From NCBI GenBank assembly GCA_964590195.1, contig CAZPWJ010000004.1, positions 1 through 64,000 on the forward strand: a stretch of DNA of 64,000 nucleotides, given 5' to 3'. The notes under the pieces are model-generated. The model was not told where the DNA came from. It saw only the letters and a program-made list of their open reading frames with translations, and ran no database searches. Shown here piece after piece: positions 8,460 through 17,917 of the stretch. Both the position numbers and the translations under genes were made by a program. This DNA is from GCA-2731375 sp964590195. Lineage in GTDB: Bacteria > Pseudomonadota > Alphaproteobacteria > GCA-2731375. Positions within the stretch are counted from its first letter, which is position 1, and every line of letters begins with the position of its first letter.

Positions 8460-9131
8460 ATGGGCGCGAACATCACTTTAACAGCCGAGGATGGCCATTC
8501 ATTTGGCGCCTACCGGGCGGAAGCCGCGGGCGAGGCCAAGGGCGGCATTGTCGTCATTCAGGAAATATTTGGCGTTAACGACCATATCCGCGAGACGTGC
8601 GATCGTTTTGCATCTGAAGGCTATCTGGCAATCGCACCGGCGTTGTATGACCGCACCGACAACAAGAACTGCCAACTTGGCTATACCCCAGACGACATCG
8701 CGGTTGGCCGCGATCTGAAGGATGCGTTTTCTTGGGATCTTTGCATGCTGGACGTGAAATCCGTCATTGATGTGATGGCGGGCGAGGGCCTGAAGGTTGG
8801 CACCGTCGGTTATTGCTGGGGCGGCACCATTTCCTATCTGGCGGGCACGCGCCTGCCGGTGGCGGCATCGGTGGTGTATTACGGCGGCCAGATCATGCCT
8901 TATGTGGATGAAAAGGAAGGCTGCCCCATGCTGATGCATTTTGGTGAGCATGACGCGGGCATTCCCCTTGATGATGTGGCGGCGATAAGCAAGGCGCATC
9001 CGGATGCGGATGTGCATATCTATGACGCTGATCACGGCTTCAACTGCGATCATCGCGGCTCGTACAACGAGGCGGCGGGAAATCTGGCCCGACAGCGCAC
9101 CATGGCGCTGTTTGACCAGCAGTTAGTCTAG
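8460..9131 (+). CDS. dienelactone hydrolase family protein
   Basis: Alpha/beta hydrolase of 223 residues with the Cys nucleophile in VGYCWGG, an Asp in HFGEHDAGIP and a His in DADHGF, the Cys-Asp-His triad of dienelactone hydrolases. VVIQEIFGVNDHIR near the N-terminus is the family signature with the conserved Glu. The ATG at 8460 has GGAGGG eight bases upstream; a GTG at 8454 is an alternative. No other ring-cleavage genes surround it, so it is more likely a general carboxyl-ester hydrolase. The stop codon lies inside a short tandem repeat. Confidence 0.9.
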   Translation: MGANITLTAEDGHSFGAYRAEAAGEAKGGIVVIQEIFGVNDHIRETCDRFASEGYLAIAPALYDRTDNKNCQLGYTPDDIAVGRDLKDAFSWDLCMLDVKSVIDVMAGEGLKVGTVGYCWGGTISYLAGTRLPVAASVVYYGGQIMPYVDEKEGCPMLMHFGEHDAGIPLDDVAAISKAHPDADVHIYDADHGFNCDHRGSYNEAAGNLARQRTMALFDQQLV

Positions 9132-9153
9132 AGCACTTGGTCTAGAACACTTC
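9126..9153. repeat. 14-bp imperfect tandem duplication spanning a stop codon
   Basis: GTCTAGAGCACTTG (9126-9139) is followed at once by GTCTAGAACACTTC (9140-9153), 12 of 14 bases identical. The first copy contains the TAG stop of the dienelactone hydrolase gene. Confidence 0.8.
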
Positions 9154-9237
9154 GCTTCACGTCTGGGTGAGATGGCGCCACAGAAGGGCGGCAATTCCCT
9201 ATGATTGGCTGATCGCCAATGATCCGGGAGTCGTGCC

Positions 9238-9723
9238 ATGTCCATGCGTCGAGGCTTCGTCTGTGTATTCGCATTCCTTATCATTGTTGTTTCGCTGCCC
9301 CTGCCCGGGCAGGCGGGACAGGGCTATCCCTATGACGGCGTGCTGGTGAGCGAATCCCGAAAAAGTTTCAAGGCCTTGTTTAATGATCTGGACGCTGCGG
9401 TGCGTAAACACCGCATGGGCGTGGTCAGCCGTGCCTCGGCCTCGATGGGGGCCGCGCGGCGAGGCATTGAGATACCGGGCAATGGCGTCTATGGCGTCTT
9501 CCGCAATGATTTCGCTGTGCGCATGTTGCGCGCCAGCGTGGCGGCTGGCATCGAAGCGCCATTGCGGATGTATGTCACGCAGAACAGCGATGGCACCGCG
9601 CGGCTCACCTATCGCCGCCCCTCGGCCGTATTCAAGCCTTATGGCAGCGCCGAGCTTGATGCCATGGCGGGAGAACTCGACATTATCTTTGCCAGGATCG
9701 CCAAGGATGCGGTGGCCGATTAA
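9238..9723 (+). CDS. secreted DUF302 family protein
   Basis: A 161-residue protein with a clear signal peptide (basic MSMRRG, hydrophobic VFAFLIIVVSLPL, cleavage near AGQA-GQG around residue 27). The mature part resembles the DUF302 fold: DGVLVSES.KSF, then the FRNDFAVRMLRASVAAGIEAPLRMYV block and a YRRPSAVFKPYG segment. DUF302 proteins have no assigned reaction. The gene is alone, converging on the phosphate transporter with overlapping stops. GGGAG lies upstream of the ATG. Confidence 0.75.
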   Translation: MSMRRGFVCVFAFLIIVVSLPLPGQAGQGYPYDGVLVSESRKSFKALFNDLDAAVRKHRMGVVSRASASMGAARRGIEIPGNGVYGVFRNDFAVRMLRASVAAGIEAPLRMYVTQNSDGTARLTYRRPSAVFKPYGSAELDAMAGELDIIFARIAKDAVAD

Positions 9724-11198
9724 AAACTACGCGCGATTTGCAGGATCCAGAACATGGCACCGGCGATGACGGCGGAGGCCGGAACGGTAATGACCCAGGC
9801 GGCGGCGATGGTTGTCAGGTGCGAGCGCCGCACAAGCTTGCGGCGCAAGGCCTTTTCGTCCGGATCCTCGAGATCGATTTTCTTGCGCGCCTCGCCATAG
9901 CGGCCATGGTTGATATGGGTGCGCCGGGCGGTTTGCCATTCCCGGTAAAAACCCACGCCAAAGACCGCGCCGACCGCGATATGAGTGGAACTGACCGGCA
10001 GGCCCAGGGTCGAGGCGATGATCACCGTAATGGCTGCCGACAGCGCCACGCAATAGGCTCGCATGGGGTTCATCTTGGTGATCTGCTGGCCCACGGTACG
10101 GATCAGTTTCGGCCCAAACAGCAACAGGCCCGCGGATATGCCGGCGGCGCCGATGAACATCACCCAAAGGGGTATTTCAACTTTTGCCGCGACCTCGCCT
10201 GATTCCGCCGCCCCCACGATGGCCGCCAAGGGGCCGACCGCGTTTGCCACGTCGTTGGAGCCATGCGCGAAGGACAATAATGCCGCCGAGCAGATAAGCG
10301 GGATCGTGAACAGGGAGCGCACGGATTTGTTCCGGTTTTCCATGCCCTCCGCCTGACGCCGGATCAGCGGGTTGACGATCATGTAGGTGGCGGCAAATAT
10401 GGCCACGCCGATTGCCGTTATGGTCCAGCCATCGGGACGCCAGACCCGCTTCAGGCCCTTCATCACCAGATAGGCGGAAAACACGCCGGCCATGATGGCA
10501 ACCAGGATCGGCACCCAACGCTTGGCGCCGGCGATCTTGTCGTCTCGATAGATGATATTGGCCTTGATGAAGGCGAGAAATATCGCCGCGATAGCCCCGC
10601 CCATGACTGGTGATATTACCCATGAAGCGGCGATCATGCCCATCTTGGGCCAGTTGATGACGCTGAAGCCCACGGCCGCGATGCCGGCGCCGATGACGCC
10701 GCCAACAATGGAATGGGTGGTGGACACCGGCGCATTCAGCATGGTGGCGATGTTGACCCACAGGGCGGCGGCCAAAAGCGCGGACAGCATGCTCCAGATG
10801 AACAGGTCGGAGCTGGGAAAATCTTCCGGCGCGATAATACCCTTGGAAATCGTGCCGACCACTTCGCCGCCGGCGACGATGGCGCCCATGGCCTCGAAGA
10901 TGGAGGCGATGATCAATGCCCCCATCATGGTCAAGGCGCGGGAGCCGACGGCGGCGCCCACATTGTTGGCGACGTCATTGGCGCCAATGTTCAAGGCCAT
11001 GTAACCGCCAATGATACCGGCGATGATGACCACGATGCGCTGTTCCCCGCCAGCGCTGGCAATGGTCGCGCCGGTCCAGACGATTAGCAGAAACAACAGG
11101 GCCAAACCGATTTTCGTAATCGGTCTGGCCTGTTCTATCGTCGCCGCGCCGATCCGGTCAAATTTCGCCAGATCCTTGTTGAGTGTCTCTTTGTACAT
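9720..11198 (-). CDS. inorganic phosphate transporter, PiT family
   Basis: A 492-residue inner membrane protein with many hydrophobic helices. The duplicated PiT signatures GANDVANNVGAAVGSRAL in the N-terminal half and GSNDVANAVGPLAAI in the C-terminal half are both present, as are the NAPVSTTHSIVGG and GLPVSSTHIAVG repeats. These define cation-coupled, low-affinity phosphate uptake. No DUF47 PhoU-like partner gene, often found next to PiT genes, is adjacent. The start follows a G-rich stretch; the gene lies downstream of pckA in the same direction with about 175 bases between. Confidence 0.95.
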   Translation of the reverse strand: MYKETLNKDLAKFDRIGAATIEQARPITKIGLALLFLLIVWTGATIASAGGEQRIVVIIAGIIGGYMALNIGANDVANNVGAAVGSRALTMMGALIIASIFEAMGAIVAGGEVVGTISKGIIAPEDFPSSDLFIWSMLSALLAAALWVNIATMLNAPVSTTHSIVGGVIGAGIAAVGFSVINWPKMGMIAASWVISPVMGGAIAAIFLAFIKANIIYRDDKIAGAKRWVPILVAIMAGVFSAYLVMKGLKRVWRPDGWTITAIGVAIFAATYMIVNPLIRRQAEGMENRNKSVRSLFTIPLICSAALLSFAHGSNDVANAVGPLAAIVGAAESGEVAAKVEIPLWVMFIGAAGISAGLLLFGPKLIRTVGQQITKMNPMRAYCVALSAAITVIIASTLGLPVSSTHIAVGAVFGVGFYREWQTARRTHINHGRYGEARKKIDLEDPDEKALRRKLVRRSHLTTIAAAWVITVPASAVIAGAMFWILQIARSF

Positions 11199-11374
11199 AA
11201 CGCCCCCGCGCTCACATCCCCAAATCTTTCCCTGTTGATAAATGCCAACCTGAATTGGCGTTCATCAATCAATGGGCGAAAACTAGGGGACGGTACTGGA
11301 ACCGCCAATGCGGCAGATGGCCACACCTGACCCCCCTGCCCAGTTGCAAGCCAACTGTAACCGTATTGAAAGCG

Positions 11375-12982
11375 CTAAGCGGCCCTAGGCGCGGCTGCCT
11401 TCACGTTGTCGTCCACGTGTTCTTCGTATTGGGCAAAATTATCGCGGAAGCGGGCCACAAGGTCTTTTGCCTGTGCGTCATAGGCGGCGCCATCTGCCCA
11501 GGTGCCCCGCGGATTAAGTATTTCGCTCGGCACGCCGGGGCATGATTCGGGGACCATCAGGCCGAAATTTTCATCCACTCGGAACGGCACATCGGCCAAC
11601 TGGCCTTCCAGCGCCGCGCTCAACAAAGCGCGGGTATGCTGGATCGGCATGCGATAGCCGGTGCCATAAATACCCCCTGTCCAGCCTGTGTTGACCAGCC
11701 AGCAATTGACGCCATGCTGGGCAATTCGATCGCGCAGCATGTTGCCGTATACGGCTGGATGGCGCGGCATGAACGGGGCGCCAAAGCAGGTGGAAAATGT
11801 GGCCTGGGGTTCGCTGCCAACACCTTTTTCCGTGCCCGCGACCTTTGCCGTATAGCCGGAGAGGAAGTGATACATCGCCTGTTCCGGCGACAGACGCGAT
11901 AAAGGCGGCAGCACGCCGAACGCATCGGCTGTCAACATCACCACGTTTTTTGGATGCCCCGCGGTGCCCGAAGCGGCAATGTTCGGAATGAAATCCAGGG
12001 GGTAGGAGGCCCGGGTATTTTCCGTATGGCTGCCGTCGTCCAGATCCAGAACGCGGGTATCGGGATCCATCACGACGTTTTCTAGAACCGTGCCGAATCG
12101 CCGCGTGGTGGCGAAAATTTCAGGCTCCGCCTCCGCCGATAAATTGATCACCTTGGCGTAGCAACCGCCTTCGAAATTAAACAGGCCGTTCTCGCCCCAG
12201 CCATGTTCATCATCGCCAACCAATTGCCGGTTAGGGTCCGCCGACAAGGTCGTCTTGCCGGTGCCCGAGAGACCAAAGAAGATCGCCGAACCACCGTCCG
12301 CGCCCACATTGACGGAACAATGCATGGGCAAAACGTCATCAGCGGGCAGCAGATAGTTCAAAATTGAAAACACGGACTTTTTGATCTCGCCGGCATAGGA
12401 GGTTCCGCCAATCAGGACCATGCGCCGTTCAAACGAGGCCAGGATATACGTGCCTGAACGCAGGCCCGGCGTGTCCGCGGGCGCTTCCAGGCTCGGAGCC
12501 TGCATGATCGTGAATTGAGGCTGGAAATTGGCCAGTTCCTCGGCTGTTGGCTGGATAAACATGTTGCGGGCAAATAGCGTGTGCCAAGCCTGCTCCGTAA
12601 TAATACGGACGCCCAGTCGATGGCCTCTGTCGGCGCCGGCCCAGACATCCTGAACATATAGATCCTTGCCCTCGTAGTGGGCCAGATGGGCCTTCAGGAT
12701 GGCATCGAATTCGTCGGCCTCGATTGGTTTGTTGACCGAACCCCAATCGATATCGCCTTCGTTGCCGGCTTCGCGCACAATGAACTTGTCGTTCGCCGAG
12801 CGGCCCGTATGGACACCCGTGCGGCAGACCAATGCCCCGCCGTCGCTGAGCTCCGCCTCGCCATTGGCCAAGGCCATTTGATACAGCGCCGGTGTCGCCA
12901 AATTCCAATATTCAGTGCCGGGATTGTTGATGCCCTGCGTGTTCAGCCCATGGCGGCTGATGTTAGCTCCGATTTGCGTCAC
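11375..12982 (-). CDS. pckA: phosphoenolpyruvate carboxykinase (ATP)
   Basis: A 535-residue cytosolic enzyme converting oxaloacetate and ATP to PEP, the first step of gluconeogenesis. The P-loop-like kinase motif GLSGTGKTT is at residues 237-245, followed by SADPNRQLVGDDEHGW with the metal-binding aspartates. RTGVHTGRSANDKFIV and LIGGTSYAGEIKKSVF are hallmarks of the ATP-dependent class. The start is a GTG at 12982 with AGGAG upstream. In many alphaproteobacteria pckA lies next to chvI/chvG; here HugZ-like and MATE genes separate them. Confidence 0.98.
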   Translation of the reverse strand: MTQIGANISRHGLNTQGINNPGTEYWNLATPALYQMALANGEAELSDGGALVCRTGVHTGRSANDKFIVREAGNEGDIDWGSVNKPIEADEFDAILKAHLAHYEGKDLYVQDVWAGADRGHRLGVRIITEQAWHTLFARNMFIQPTAEELANFQPQFTIMQAPSLEAPADTPGLRSGTYILASFERRMVLIGGTSYAGEIKKSVFSILNYLLPADDVLPMHCSVNVGADGGSAIFFGLSGTGKTTLSADPNRQLVGDDEHGWGENGLFNFEGGCYAKVINLSAEAEPEIFATTRRFGTVLENVVMDPDTRVLDLDDGSHTENTRASYPLDFIPNIAASGTAGHPKNVVMLTADAFGVLPPLSRLSPEQAMYHFLSGYTAKVAGTEKGVGSEPQATFSTCFGAPFMPRHPAVYGNMLRDRIAQHGVNCWLVNTGWTGGIYGTGYRMPIQHTRALLSAALEGQLADVPFRVDENFGLMVPESCPGVPSEILNPRGTWADGAAYDAQAKDLVARFRDNFAQYEEHVDDNVKAAAPRAA

Positions 12983-13223
12983 TGTACTCTCCTAAGAGAC
13001 GACAAAACGTCCACCGGCGTGGAACCGACAGACATTGATGTTAAACCGATTGCGTAAATGGCGACGATGCGCCCGCCCTTATTAATACTGCCCCTCTGCG
13101 CAAGATAAGCGGCATTGGTTGGTGAGGCAATGATGGGAATCGGCAAAAACTCGTTCCAAGAGCTAGGATGCGGCAATATGGCGCAGATCGCCATCTGAGC
13201 GGCGATTGTGGCCGCCTTGATGA

Positions 13224-13952
13224 TCAGTTTGTTTTTGCTTTTGCCGCCTGGGCCAGGGCCACCAGTTGCCGACGCAGCGAATCGGGGCCGTTCACGGCCT
13301 CGTCGAAGTCCAGGCGCAACACCACACCCTCTCGGCGCAGATCGCAACCCTCGGGATCACAACCGGTCATGCGCCAGCCGTCACCAGCCGCGCCCAACAG
13401 GTTTTGCGCATAGCGCTGGATGGCCTCGCCATGGTCCTCGTTCATATGCTTGACCGCATCGGCTTCGCACGTGCGTATGGCGGCAAAGTCGGTGGCTGAA
13501 TAAAGCAATTCCTCTCGTGCGATCCATTCTATTTGGCCGAACCCGGCAACCAGGTGACCGCGTTCCACGGCAACGCGGTAAAAATTGAAATCGGCAAAAT
13601 CCGCATAACCGGCGGCATCTTCATGGCGGGACAGAAAGCGCCGCCGTACATCCGGCTCCTCGCTACGAAGGGCCCGGCCCAGAACGCTGACTCGTGCGCC
13701 CGTCAGAGCCGAGGGCAGGCCACGCGTGCCGTCAAACAGCAGGGACACCCGGTTATCAGCCGCGATGTTACGGGCATGTTCCGCCAGATCCGATATCAGC
13801 AGAATGGGCGAGGCATCATAGTCCGCCGCCACCAGAACCAGCGAGGCATGGGGGTGGCCATCACCGGCCATGGCGGTGGCCAGTCCGGCCCAGTCATGGG
13901 CCCGCATAAGATGTCGTGCCCGAGTCTTTAAGTCCGTCGCGGAATCCGTCAT
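13224..13952 (-). CDS. HugZ-like pyridoxamine 5'-phosphate oxidase-fold protein with DUF2470 domain
   Basis: A 242-residue protein. The N-terminal half (about 1-150) has the split-barrel flavin-binding fold: HPHASLVLVAADYDASPILLISDLAEHARNI and VSLLFDG.. as in heme-utilising HugZ/HutZ. The C-terminal part has DAVKHMNEDHGEAIQRYAQ, the DUF2470 signature. Such proteins bind or degrade heme, or are general flavin/FMN proteins. No heme uptake genes are nearby, so the role is open. It sits between pckA and a divergent MATE gene. Confidence 0.85.
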   Translation of the reverse strand: MTDSATDLKTRARHLMRAHDWAGLATAMAGDGHPHASLVLVAADYDASPILLISDLAEHARNIAADNRVSLLFDGTRGLPSALTGARVSVLGRALRSEEPDVRRRFLSRHEDAAGYADFADFNFYRVAVERGHLVAGFGQIEWIAREELLYSATDFAAIRTCEADAVKHMNEDHGEAIQRYAQNLLGAAGDGWRMTGCDPEGCDLRREGVVLRLDFDEAVNGPDSLRRQLVALAQAAKAKTN

Positions 13953-14042
13953 GGCATTGTTCCATGGCTATTGCGGCAAAAGGCGAGTATAGCGCCGTGA
14001 CGAACAGTTGCCGACAATAGGGACCAGGTTTCCGCCGCCGCC

Positions 14043-15410
14043 ATGAATACCGCTGCTCCGATCAATCCCAGCCTCGGGCTGAGAGCCGATTTCATCGCCC
14101 GTGTGCGGGCGATCGCCAAGCTGGCCATGCCGGTGGCCGTGGCCCGTACGGGGATGCTGGTCCTGGTCATCGTGGATACGGCGATGGTCGGCCATTTCAG
14201 CAGTACGGAACTGGCTTATTACGGTTTGGGACAAGCGGTGTTCATGGTCTGCATGCTGATTGGTGTGGGCATGCTGGTGGGTACGGCGGTGCTGGCCGCC
14301 CAGGCGGTCGGTGCCGGCAGCCTGGCGGACTGTGGTGTGATCTGGCGCGTATCGGCCTTTCATGCCCTGGCCTTGGGCGTTCTGTTCGTCGCCATGGCCC
14401 AAGGCGGCGGCCATTTTTACCAGCTATTTGGCTACGAAGCGGACCTGGCCCATGGGGCTAGCGGCGTGCTGCTTATTCTGACCTACGGCCTGCCGGGGCA
14501 ATTGCTGTTCACGGCATGCATTTTGTTTCTGGAAGCCCTGAACCGGCCCGGTCCGGGGCTGGCAATCATGGTTGGCGCCAACGTTCTGAATGCGGTCTTC
14601 AACTGGCTGTTGATTGGCGGTGATTTCGGCTGGGGCGGCGCGGGTGCCGCCTGGGCCACCACCGCCGTGCGCTGGCTGATCGCGCTGGCGGCGGTTGCAT
14701 ACATTCTGCGCATGAAAGATGCCGCGACTTACAATGTGGCGGGACCCTTGCATCAGGCGCGCATACTGGGGCGAAAGTTGCGCCGCCTTGGCTATCCACT
14801 TGGTCTGGCGCAGGGTTTGGAATCAGCGGCCTTTGCCTCTCTCACGTTATTCGCGGGTCTTCTGGGCGCGGAAGCGGTGGGTGCATTTCAGATCGTTATG
14901 AACCTGGTGGCTTTTTGTTTCATGGCGGCGATTGGCGTCGGCACGGCGACGGCGGTGCACGTTGGCCTGGCCATTGGCCGGGGCGATCAGCGGCAGATGA
15001 TGCTGTCGGGCTGGGGCGGACTTTTCACCATTACCATGTTCATGGCGGCCATGGCGGTCATCATGGCTCTGTTCCCTGGCGGTCTGGTGCGAATATTTAC
15101 CCAGGATCCTGTGTTGCTGGCCATTGCCATACCTACTCTCTTAGTGGCGGCGGCCACGCTGATCACCGATGGCGCTCAAGGGGTCCTGATGGGCGCGCTG
15201 CGGGGCACGGGGGATGTCTGGATCCCGTCGGCCCTGCACCTTTGTTCGTTCCTTTTGGTTATGGTGCCGGCAGCCTATGGCTTCGCCATCTGGGCCGATT
15301 TTGGTACGCCAGGTCTGATGATGGGGACTTTCTGCGGCGTTACCCTGGCCACGGTGCTTTTGGCGGGCCGCTTTCACTTGATCAGCAAACGCCCGGTCAG
15401 GCGCCTTTAA
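14043..15410 (+). CDS. MATE family efflux transporter
   Basis: A 455-residue membrane protein with about twelve hydrophobic segments in two homologous halves. MPVAVARTGMLVLVIVDTAMVGHFS at the start and the GLAQGLESAAFASLTLFAG block at mid-protein are the repeated MATE halves. It would export drugs or metabolites with Na+ or H+ antiport. The ATG has no strong Shine-Dalgarno sequence, so the start could be slightly different. It is divergent from the HugZ-like gene with only 90 bases between and ends about 100 bases before chvI. Confidence 0.93.
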   Translation: MNTAAPINPSLGLRADFIARVRAIAKLAMPVAVARTGMLVLVIVDTAMVGHFSSTELAYYGLGQAVFMVCMLIGVGMLVGTAVLAAQAVGAGSLADCGVIWRVSAFHALALGVLFVAMAQGGGHFYQLFGYEADLAHGASGVLLILTYGLPGQLLFTACILFLEALNRPGPGLAIMVGANVLNAVFNWLLIGGDFGWGGAGAAWATTAVRWLIALAAVAYILRMKDAATYNVAGPLHQARILGRKLRRLGYPLGLAQGLESAAFASLTLFAGLLGAEAVGAFQIVMNLVAFCFMAAIGVGTATAVHVGLAIGRGDQRQMMLSGWGGLFTITMFMAAMAVIMALFPGGLVRIFTQDPVLLAIAIPTLLVAAATLITDGAQGVLMGALRGTGDVWIPSALHLCSFLLVMVPAAYGFAIWADFGTPGLMMGTFCGVTLATVLLAGRFHLISKRPVRRL

Positions 15411-15508
15411 CCTTGCCCTGATATGGTCACAATCTGGCCGCAAAGAGGGCCAGCCCTGGCGCTAGCTTTGAAATTGATTACATTACGGGCAGGAAAAAGA
15501 GAGACCGC

Positions 15509-16204
15509 ATGGCCGCGCTTATCACTTTGGTTGACGACGACCGCAATATCCTGACCTCCGTCTCCATTGCGTTGGAGGGCGAGGGTTTCAAGGTCGCGAC
15601 CTATTCCGATAGCCAGGCGGCGTTGCAGGCCATGACGGCCAGGGCGCCGGATCTGGCGGTTCTCGATATCAAGATGCCCGGAATGGATGGCATGGAATTG
15701 CTCAACCGTTTGCGCCGTGTTTCCGCCGTACCGGTGATTTTCCTGACCTCCAAGGACGAGGAAATCGACGAGATGCTGGGCCTGAAGATGGGTGCGGACG
15801 ACTATATCCGCAAGCCGTTCTCGCAACGCCTGTTGATCGAGCGTATTCGCGCCGTGCTGCGCCGGGCCGATGCGGCGGGGCGCGGCGGTAAAAGCGACGA
15901 AGGGGCCTTGCTGATCCGGGGTGACCTGCGTCTGGACCCAACGCGCCATGAGTGCACCTGGCGCAACGCCGGGGTACAATTAACGGTGACCGAATTTTTG
16001 ATTCTGCAGGCCCTGGTCAAACACCCCGGACATGTGAAAAGCCGGGATCAGTTGATGGATGCGGCATATGGCGACAATATCTATGTCGATGACCGCACAA
16101 TCGATTCGCATATCAAACGCCTGCGCCGAAAATTCAAGGCGGCCGACGATGACTTTGCCCGTATCGAAACCCTGTACGGCCTGGGCTATCGTTTCCAGGA
16201 GTAA
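15509..16204 (+). CDS. chvI: response regulator, ChvI type
   Basis: A 231-residue OmpR-class regulator. The receiver domain (about 1-120) has LVDDDRN, phospho-acceptor Asp53 in VLDIKMPGMDG, FLTSK and RKPFS. The C-terminal winged helix ends with the DDRTIDSHIKRLRRKF and YGLGYRF signatures. ChvI controls envelope, acid and host-interaction genes in alphaproteobacteria. It lies 51 bases upstream of its cognate kinase and near pckA, the conserved genomic setting for this pair, which supports the name over other OmpR-type regulators. Confidence 0.9.
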   Translation: MAALITLVDDDRNILTSVSIALEGEGFKVATYSDSQAALQAMTARAPDLAVLDIKMPGMDGMELLNRLRRVSAVPVIFLTSKDEEIDEMLGLKMGADDYIRKPFSQRLLIERIRAVLRRADAAGRGGKSDEGALLIRGDLRLDPTRHECTWRNAGVQLTVTEFLILQALVKHPGHVKSRDQLMDAAYGDNIYVDDRTIDSHIKRLRRKFKAADDDFARIETLYGLGYRFQE

Positions 16205-16255
16205 ATGCCGCCGTAAAACTGGAAACGGAACCGGAGCGGGAACAGGAGGGGTGCG

Positions 16256-17917
16256 GTGGTAAGACAGCTTGGCCAGCCCGGACCCCGCCCCACGGGTCCA
16301 ACACCGATGCGCCTTGCGGGTGGCGGTGGCCCCGACCCCGACCGTCACCGCCGCTTTTCGACGCTCACACTGCGCGTTCTGGCGCCGAACGTGCTGGCCC
16401 TGGGTGTCCTGGTTGGTGGTATTTTTTACCTTGATCAATACCGCGATGGCCTGCTCGACGCCAAGATCGCCGCCTTGCAAAGCCAAGCCGAAGTCATCGC
16501 CGGAGCGCTGGGTGAAAGCGCCCTGATCGGGGCTGAAGACCGTCGCCGCCTGGACGGCAAAACCTCCGCCCGCATCATCAGGCGCCTGGTGGCGCCGACC
16601 TTGACCAGGGCCCGGCTGTATCTGCCCGGCGGTGGCATGTTGGCGGATTCGAGACAGCTTGTCGGCGCTGGTCGGCAGGTGCACTTGCGCTATTTACCGC
16701 CTGCCGACCCTTCCGATCATGTCATGCACTTTTTCAATCGGGTTTATGATTGGCTTCTGCCCAGTTTGCCAAGGGGTCCCGCCTTTCCGCCCTACCAGGA
16801 GCGGCTGGGCCGCGGCCTGTTGGATTATCCGGAATTGACCGTCGCCTTGGGAGGCGAGGTCGGCGGTGCCATTCGTACCCTAAAGGACGAAACATTGGTT
16901 TTGACGGTGGCGGTGCCGGTACAGCAACTGCGCCGCGTGGTCGGCGCCTTGCTGCTGTCCGCCGACAGCGCCGACATCGAGGAAGGGGTACGTAACGCCC
17001 GCCTGGCCATATTGCAGGCATCCGCCCTGGCGTTGACCGTAACGGTGTTGATGTCATTCTTCCTGGCCGGCACGATAGCCGGACCCGTGCGCCATTTGGC
17101 GAGGGCGGCCGATCGTGTGCGGCGCTGGCGGGGCCGCCGCGCACAGATCCCCGACTTGAGCCGCCGGCACGATGAAATTGGCGATTTGAGCGTTGCGCTG
17201 CATGAAATGACAGAGGCCCTGTATGGCCGATTGGATGCCATCGAGGTTTTCGCGGCGGATGTGGCACATGAGATTAAGAACCCCCTGACCTCGCTTCGCA
17301 GCGCCTTGGAATCCATTGAGCGCACGGAAGATCCGGTGCAAAAGCGTGATTTGATGGCGGTCATGGCCCAGGACGTGCGCCGCATGGACCGGCTGATCAG
17401 CGATATCTCCAACGCCTCCCGGATCGATGCGGAATTGGCGCGGGAGGAATCAGAATCCGTGGATTTGACCGCGCTGTTGCAAACCTTCATAGCGATGCGG
17501 CAATCCACCGCTGGGACGCCGGGGCCGAGGTTCGAGCTGCATGTCGACCCTGGCGACCCTATTCTGATCGAGGGCCTGCCCAGTCGTCTTGGCCAGGTGG
17601 TCGATAATCTGGTTGGCAATGCATTGTCGTTTTCCCCCGACGAAGGCACGATCCGTCTATCCCTGGAACGGGTGGGAGGGATGGCGCAATTGGTGGTGGA
17701 GGATGAGGGCCCCGGCATCCCACCCGGACAGGAAGAGGCCATATTTCAGAGATTTTACAGCCAGCGCCCGGCCGGCGAGACCTTCGGCCAGCATTCCGGC
17801 CTGGGCCTGTCCATCTGCCGGCAAATCATTGAGGCCCATGGCGGCACCATCACGGCGGGAAGACGCGGCGGCCTGGATGGCGGCGCCCGCTTCACCGTTC
17901 GGCTACCTATGCCCTGA
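16256..17917 (+). CDS. chvG: sensor histidine kinase, ChvG type
   Basis: A 553-residue inner membrane kinase. The first membrane segment is about residues 41-59, a periplasmic sensor of about 190 residues follows, and the second membrane segment is about 252-271, with a HAMP linker after it. The phospho-acceptor is His338 in VAHEIKNPLTSLRSALE. The ATPase domain has DNLVGNALSFSP, VEDEGPGIP and GLGLSICRQI. Residues 1-35 are Pro/Gly-rich. The start is GTG with AGGAGG upstream. The usual downstream hprK and PTS genes are absent; instead a convergent MFS gene overlaps its stop by 11 bases. Confidence 0.9.
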   Translation: MVRQLGQPGPRPTGPTPMRLAGGGGPDPDRHRRFSTLTLRVLAPNVLALGVLVGGIFYLDQYRDGLLDAKIAALQSQAEVIAGALGESALIGAEDRRRLDGKTSARIIRRLVAPTLTRARLYLPGGGMLADSRQLVGAGRQVHLRYLPPADPSDHVMHFFNRVYDWLLPSLPRGPAFPPYQERLGRGLLDYPELTVALGGEVGGAIRTLKDETLVLTVAVPVQQLRRVVGALLLSADSADIEEGVRNARLAILQASALALTVTVLMSFFLAGTIAGPVRHLARAADRVRRWRGRRAQIPDLSRRHDEIGDLSVALHEMTEALYGRLDAIEVFAADVAHEIKNPLTSLRSALESIERTEDPVQKRDLMAVMAQDVRRMDRLISDISNASRIDAELAREESESVDLTALLQTFIAMRQSTAGTPGPRFELHVDPGDPILIEGLPSRLGQVVDNLVGNALSFSPDEGTIRLSLERVGGMAQLVVEDEGPGIPPGQEEAIFQRFYSQRPAGETFGQHSGLGLSICRQIIEAHGGTITAGRRGGLDGGARFTVRLPMP

